From the NCBI GenBank assembly GCA_037951165.1, contig JBBDHG010000019.1, positions 7,905,001-7,969,000 on the forward strand: a stretch of 64,000 nt of DNA, given 5' to 3'. The notes under the pieces are model-generated. The model ran no database searches. It saw nothing but the letters and a program-made list of their open reading frames with translations, and had not been told where the DNA came from. The translations under genes and the position numbers were made by a program. This DNA is from Lophius americanus. Its lineage: Eukaryota; Chordata; Actinopteri; Lophiiformes; Lophiidae. Positions 59,255 to 64,000 of the stretch are shown here, one piece after another; the first letter of the stretch is position 1, and every line of letters starts with the position of its first letter.

Positions 59255-59470
59255 TTGGCGCTCAGACTCTTGAGGGAGGTTGGGATCAAAATGTCTCTAC
59301 CCTGAGCAGCGGCGTGGAATATCCCCCATCTGGAGTCTAGATACTGGTGGTGGCGGCTCATGACTCTGCCGAGGCTGATGGATTTGTGAGGACTACGCGT
59401 AGATGGGGAGATGGATGACGCATGAACCGGCAGCATGAAAGAGCTAGAAGAATGGAAAGAGTCATATTTA
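59255..59470. other. Unassigned GC-richer block
   Basis: A locally GC-richer stretch with a 69-codon minus-strand open frame (59227-59436) and TATTTAAAG at 59464. It resembles neither the neighbours nor any family I recognise. Confidence 0.3.
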
Positions 59471-60843
59471 AAGACAGCAGCTGATGGCGATTGGCTAATC
59501 TTGGCTTAATTCTTGAAATAAGATGTGATATTTACATAAAGGAGATCTTGAATTTGGCTGGGAAATGTCCTTTTGAGAACTGTATTGCACAAATATTGTT
59601 GTAATAGTGTTGCGTCTCAGAATAAATCAGAGGAAATTACTAGTATTTTCCTCAAAAGTAGCTTCGTCATATCCACCTCTTCATCTTATGTGCATTTAAC
59701 TTATTTTAAGTTGTATAGCAGTGACCTTGTTCAAGATTTTACAGCATAGCGTACTTGAAAAAAGATTAGAAAGTGACATTTAAGTTAAACTGGGTCTTTG
59801 AATGAGATGGAAATACTCATATTGAGCATTTGAGACATTTCGAAGATTATTGCATTTAAGATATTCAAGCTCGCATCTTTCAAACAACACGGCCCTACAT
59901 ACGACTGAAATGTTACTTGGTAACTGATCTTGTCTTAGATCAAGTGCTACTTTGACTAGAAATGAAGACAACTATGCTTGGTAAGATTTAGAGTGTTTGT
60001 GGTGATCCAGATCTGGATTGTAGCTCCAACCTGGGTAATTAGGTGTTTGTAGTATTTGGAGAGGGAAAAGTATCTATGGGGTCACTGAAGAAGCACAGAG
60101 GGGTATAGAGACATGACGCTGCTAATAATGTAAATATAAAGTATTGCCGAATGCCAGGAGTAGGTTAAGGGGGTCATGGAATTATGTGGTATTCCTTAAT
60201 TACTGATGAAAAGTGATGTTATCATGGCGTCATCCGTCTGTCCCCAGTGCAATGATACACCATAAGAGTGGTTACAGATTTTAGTTTGTCACAGCCGGGT
60301 AACTATTTTCCAGTCGCTAAGGTTTTATTGACAATAGTGTTGGTGTTTTAGCTCACAGGGCTTTTCAATTTCCCCCAGCAGATGCTTCTAAGTGTCCATT
60401 TTAAGAATGATAGGACCCATTTGGCTCCTTTATTGAGTTTTGATAGGATGCAGTCGTACAGGAGGTAAAGGGTTTGTTACAAACTTTTTGTCATCTAATC
60501 TATATTCACGGGGAAGTAACCTACAGAAAAGTCAAGCAGCAGACTCCGGTATGGTTTCACTATTTTCTCTCATTTTATTGGAGGCGGAAGGTAAGACACA
60601 TATTTCACTTTAGTTTTTTTCATAGGCTTGGCCACCCTTCAGTATCTACAAAGTACTTCCTTTTCCTTCTTTAAAGCAAGAGCTACATCCATCGTACATG
60701 TTAGAAACAGTTATTTAAAAAAAAAAAAGGAAATAAAAAATGTACAACATACACTTGATATATATAATATAATTTCTGCTCTTTTTTTACAGAGGTAAAA
60801 ATACTAAGCATAAAAAATGGGTCTAATTCATTACAGGGAGTCG

Positions 60844-60849
60844 TTTATT
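60844..60849 (-). terminator. spred2: Candidate spred2 poly(A) signal
   Basis: TTTATT on the plus strand, AATAAA on the coding strand. Confidence 0.4.
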
Positions 60850-60952
60850 TGTTTTTCAATTTAAATACACAAGGAGATAAAGATGATGCGTTCAGGCACT
60901 TGTAAATGGCTCTGACAGGCGAGAACACAAAACAAAAAAAAAGAAAGATTGA

Positions 60953-60984
60953 ACACACACACACACACACGCACAAACACACAC
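60953..60984. repeat. (CA)n microsatellite
   Basis: CA run with single interruptions, in the spred2 3' UTR. Confidence 0.9.
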
Positions 60985-62765
60985 CGAGGATGTACATAAT
61001 GGTACACAGGACAGGATGTATAAAACAGACACAACCAGGGAAGGAAAAAGGACATCCTCATGCATTTTGCATTTTGAACTACAGTAAATGACATTTCCTT
61101 GGCAAAACAATCAGGGATGGATATTTGTTTCCAGGATCGCCGCTTTTCTCCAATGGGACACTGCTGATGTCCTGTTTCTGTTTTATTCTTTTGTAACAAA
61201 AAAAGCTTATTGTATTTCTGGTCACATCCATCAACCAAGTCTTTGACGAGAAATGAAGCACCCAAGATGTTGTCAGTTTAGTGTTCAGTGCTCAGACTGA
61301 GGGTGTTATTGGCGAGAGAGAGGTGTCACTCATACACATCCTACACGTCCACTATGACCAGACTTGACATTATTTCTCTTGTTTCAGTCTAGAATGATAT
61401 TTTTCTTTGTGGGTATGATGTTGCAAGTCATTTAGCAAGGAGGAGAACCTTTTTTGTAATACTCAAAAGATAGAGGAATAGCTCACATCGGTCACATATA
61501 ACTGTGGTTTTCAAAGTTGTATCCAATCTACAAAAGCATTGAAGGAATACTTTTGGGAAACACTGTTATTTGCTCTTTAGCCTAGTTAAAGCCAAATGTA
61601 AAAATAGAAGAAAAAAAAGCCTTGAAAACTATTATCCAACCAGCTGAGATTCAAGGAAGTCGCTGTGTTTGGCCAAGACACAGTCTAGCACACAAACCAC
61701 AACTTGTTTTCACGCTTTAGCTTCATTAAACTGCATATAACGAGTTAGTGAGCTTTAGAGATGGTGGCAAAGGCAAGGCTTGACGTTGCCCTGTCGCTAG
61801 AGTTTATGCTACTGACCCAACAGCACTATCAAACTTCCATCATGAAGCAGTCTATTCCCCAAAATGTCCGATTAGTCCTTTTATAATTTAAGAATGACAT
61901 GCTAACTTATCTTTGATAATAAATAGGTCAAAAAGGTAAAAAGTATCCATCATTTTGTGTTTTTTCTTTTTCCAACTCCAATCGTAGTAATGGTATTTTT
62001 TTCCCCTAAAATCCACATTTTCTAGTGTGTGTATGTGTGTGTGTGTTAGGGTGTGTGTTGTGAGGAAATGTTTAAAATAATTATGACGATTATGATGAAT
62101 TATGGTTTTTAAACAAACAGTGCGTGGGGGAGGGTGGGGTTGATTGTACATCGCAAGCACACTGGCGTCCTCACTTTTACACACGTGATAAGAATCTTTT
62201 TCAAAAGTTTGCTTTCATTACAAAAATAGTTTAAGCTATGTTTTGAGGCTGATTGCTTGGAGCTGTCACAATGCTCACGCTTTTCACTATATAGCAGATA
62301 TCTTCAAGGGGTCAGGGGTTGATGTTTGGGGGCGACGCTCCACGTTTTAAGGCATAATGGGCACCAATTTTGACGGCATGTGATTGATTTTTCAGTCTTT
62401 GACGTGACGCAGACGGCTGACTGAGGTTCTGCAGAAAGGGTTCAGGTGATCTTTAGGCACTCTTTGAAATCATATGAAAGAAGGAGCAAGGAGATGGACG
62501 CTAGAGCATTGTCTGTGGCGTGACTTGAAGCACCGTCTCATCGAGTGAGCACACCCAGCACCCTTGTCTGCTTGCTGGTACATCGATTCAGTGAGAAAAT
62601 AAATAGGATAAAAACACAAATCTTTGGGATATTACTAGAGAGATTAAGATGAGTACCACGTTTGTTTCAGTCAACAAAGAAGGTGTTGATGGTGGAAAGC
62701 TAAGCAGACTATATACATGAGCTTTACTACAAGTCGCAGTACAAACAACAAAAAGGCCTCTATGC

Positions 62766-62871
62766 ACTTTGTAAGCATCCACACAAACATACACACACTT
62801 GCACACACGCGCACAAATAAACACACACACTCGCACAAATAAACACACACACACACGCGCGCAAAGAGGTG
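62766..62871. repeat. Compound CA/CG microsatellite
   Basis: Interrupted CA runs containing two copies of CGCACAAATAAACACACAC and CGCGCG steps (potential Z-DNA on both). Confidence 0.85.
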
Positions 62872-63399
62872 TAGTGTCAGATTTCTGTCATAGCTGGAGA
62901 TAAGCTGAGCGGGCTTGATATTGGAATAGAATATTAACAAAATGGCCACGCATACATCAAAGGTGAGAGAAAAAAAAAAAGAATAGAACAAAGAAACAAT
63001 TCAAGTTCTTTGATGCAGAGTCAGTGTACAAAGTATAAAGTACCTGCATATGTGATACATGACATATAGGTCAGCTATAAAAAAAAAAAGGCCCCCTAAA
63101 AAGAGTGCTCTCTCTCTCTCTAGAAACAGAGCGTGAAATGGCCACATGGAGCGCTGAGAGAACTGTCTGCCATAAGGGGAGCTTATCTTCCCAGGTCGTT
63201 CAGAAAATGCACCAACTGTTTTCTTTTTTTTGGCTTATTTCAGTGTCTGGAATTTGTAGAGAAACCAAGGCAAGAGAGCACATAGGCATGACCAAATGTC
63301 CCCTCTGTGTGTTTTCCCATCCTTCCCTTTCCCTGTGCTTGCAATGGGTTGGGTTTAGCTTTTTGTCGTTTCCTCTGAGAGGATTCCAAACACGGCCGC

Positions 63400-64000
63400 T
63401 CAGCTCAGGGCCTTGTGTCGGCCCCCGCAGCAGCCGCACCTGAGCCCCGCCCGGTGGCAAGCATGGAGAGGCGGGTAGAGGCAGAGGCAGGGCGCCACGA
63501 GAGATAAGCCGAGCAGAGCTAACCAGCGGGAACCGAATCGGCCTCCCCCGCTGCCCTCGCCCCCCTCACAGGAGCAGGGGTCCGAGTAGTCTCCCTCTGG
63601 GTCTGACATGCAGTGGTAGAGCATTGTGTCTGCTAGCCACATGCAGCTGACCCTCCGTATGCATGCCCGCACAGGGTCCGGAGCATCTTGGCACCGGCCT
63701 CTCCGGTTGTCAGAAATGTAGAAGGCTTCTCCACAGTGCTCACATTGAGCGCGCTCCATCCCGTCCTCCTTCCGCCCTTTACCCCCATTGGTAGATGGAG
63801 AGGAGCTTGGGAGGAAGGAACGAGGCTGAGAGGAGACCACAGAGTAAAAGCCTTGGCGATACAAGCCGACGTGGCCCTTGTTAACCAAAGCACCGAGGGC
63901 GGGGTCTGAGTCTGAGGGCGACAGGGCCGGTGCCATCGGATAGGTGTAGTCATGTTTCTGTGCCTCTGTCTTGGCAAAATGGACATAGGACTCAGAGTCT
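63400..64000 (-). CDS. spred2: SPRED2 C-terminal exon (partial)
   Basis: The minus-strand frame runs from the window edge to a TGA at 63400-63402, giving 199 residues of the C-terminal end. It starts DSESYVHFAK, passes KHDYTYP, and contains the cysteine-rich Sprouty-related (SPR) domain: CEHCGEAFYISDNRRGRC, DAPDPVRACIRRVSCMW, MLYHCMSDPEGDYSDPCSC and CGCCGGRH near the end. SPRED proteins sit at the plasma membrane and recruit neurofibromin to switch off Ras, damping ERK signalling; the SPR domain gives membrane attachment. The N-terminal EVH1 domain and most of the Kit-binding domain lie beyond the window. Several family-conserved Cys appear replaced (CMWLAD, CLCLYPPLHACHRAG). SPRED3 shares the GGRH ending, but the MSDPEGDY block and position beside actr2 favour spred2. 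No internal intron seen. Confidence 0.88.
   Translation of the reverse strand, partial: DSESYVHFAKTEAQKHDYTYPMAPALSPSDSDPALGALVNKGHVGLYRQGFYSVVSSQPRSFLPSSSPSTNGGKGRKEDGMERAQCEHCGEAFYISDNRRGRCQDAPDPVRACIRRVSCMWLADTMLYHCMSDPEGDYSDPCSCEGGEGSGGGRFGSRWLALLGLSLVAPCLCLYPPLHACHRAGLRCGCCGGRHKALS

Larger units (their letters stand above)
53700..60830. other. actr2-spred2 intergenic (tail to tail)
   Basis: No coding exon recognised. Contents: a degenerate GGTAATAA-type repeat field (54110-54470), hAT-like elements (54896-55060; 56961-57637), a Tc1 deletion derivative (56080-56470), a pyrimidine tract (58259-58312) and an unassigned GC-richer block (59255-59470). Between a stop-proximal actr2 end and the spred2 end, so no promoter is expected. 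Confidence 0.5.
60830..63399 (-). other. spred2: spred2 3' UTR
   Basis: Non-coding sequence downstream (leftward) of the spred2 stop. It holds CA microsatellites at 60953-60984 and 62766-62871 and a (CT) run at 63109-63121. A minus-strand AATAAA is at 60844-60849. The 2.5-kb length is plausible for this gene. Confidence 0.55.

Noticed and set aside
63633..63986. 117-codon minus-strand frame overlapping spred2
   Set aside because: It is an out-of-frame shadow of the SPRED2 exon, as the other frame matches the SPR domain to the window edge.
1..64000. CRISPR array, operon or prokaryotic defence system
   Set aside because: No spaced direct repeats or compact gene cassettes. All genes are intron-bearing vertebrate genes.

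Overview
This is a vertebrate nuclear window, almost certainly from a ray-finned (teleost) fish. The genes are split into short exons with GT-AG introns. The spliced proteins match vertebrate galectin-related protein, aftiphilin, ARP2 and SPRED2. The spaces between are full of fish-type repeats: Tc1-like transposon relics, hAT-like elements, L2-type LINE fragments and tRNA-derived SINEs. I cannot name the species.

Layout, left to right. 1-780: repeat-derived DNA with a possible hAT end. 1009-8412 (+): lgalsl, five coding exons, 178 residues. 8413-13900: its 3' UTR and intergenic DNA. 13926-14870: a decayed copy of a zinc-finger exon. 15756-19292 (+): an intact three-exon gene joining an N-terminal THAP domain to a C2H2 zinc-finger array, with an L2 LINE fragment in its second intron. 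19293-25755: intergenic, repeat-rich. 25791-32968 (+): aftph (aftiphilin), eight coding exons, 722 residues. 35612-52333 (+): actr2 (ARP2), nine constitutive coding exons, exactly 394 residues, plus a candidate 15-nt cassette microexon. 53700-60830: intergenic. 60830-64000 (-): 3' UTR and last coding exon of spred2, cut by the window edge.

The order lgalsl - aftph - actr2 - spred2, with these orientations, matches my recollection of human 2p14 (LGALSL, AFTPH, ..., ACTR2, SPRED2). The genes I recall between AFTPH and ACTR2 in human (SERTAD2, SLC1A4, CEP68, RAB1A) were not seen. The THAP/zinc-finger gene and its pseudogene are an insertion into this block.

The genes are ordinary neighbours, not a pathway: a non-classical galectin, a clathrin/AP-1 trafficking adaptor, the actin-nucleation subunit ARP2, and a Ras-MAPK inhibitor. 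I found no prokaryote-like system, CRISPR array or classical tRNA/rRNA gene. The least ordinary items are the THAP-C2H2 gene with its decayed tandem copy, the actr2 microexon, several long near-perfect hairpins in actr2 introns, and a SINE nested inside a Tc1 relic. Exon boundaries were read by eye from splice sites and checked for reading-frame consistency; homology is from memory of the families, with no database search.
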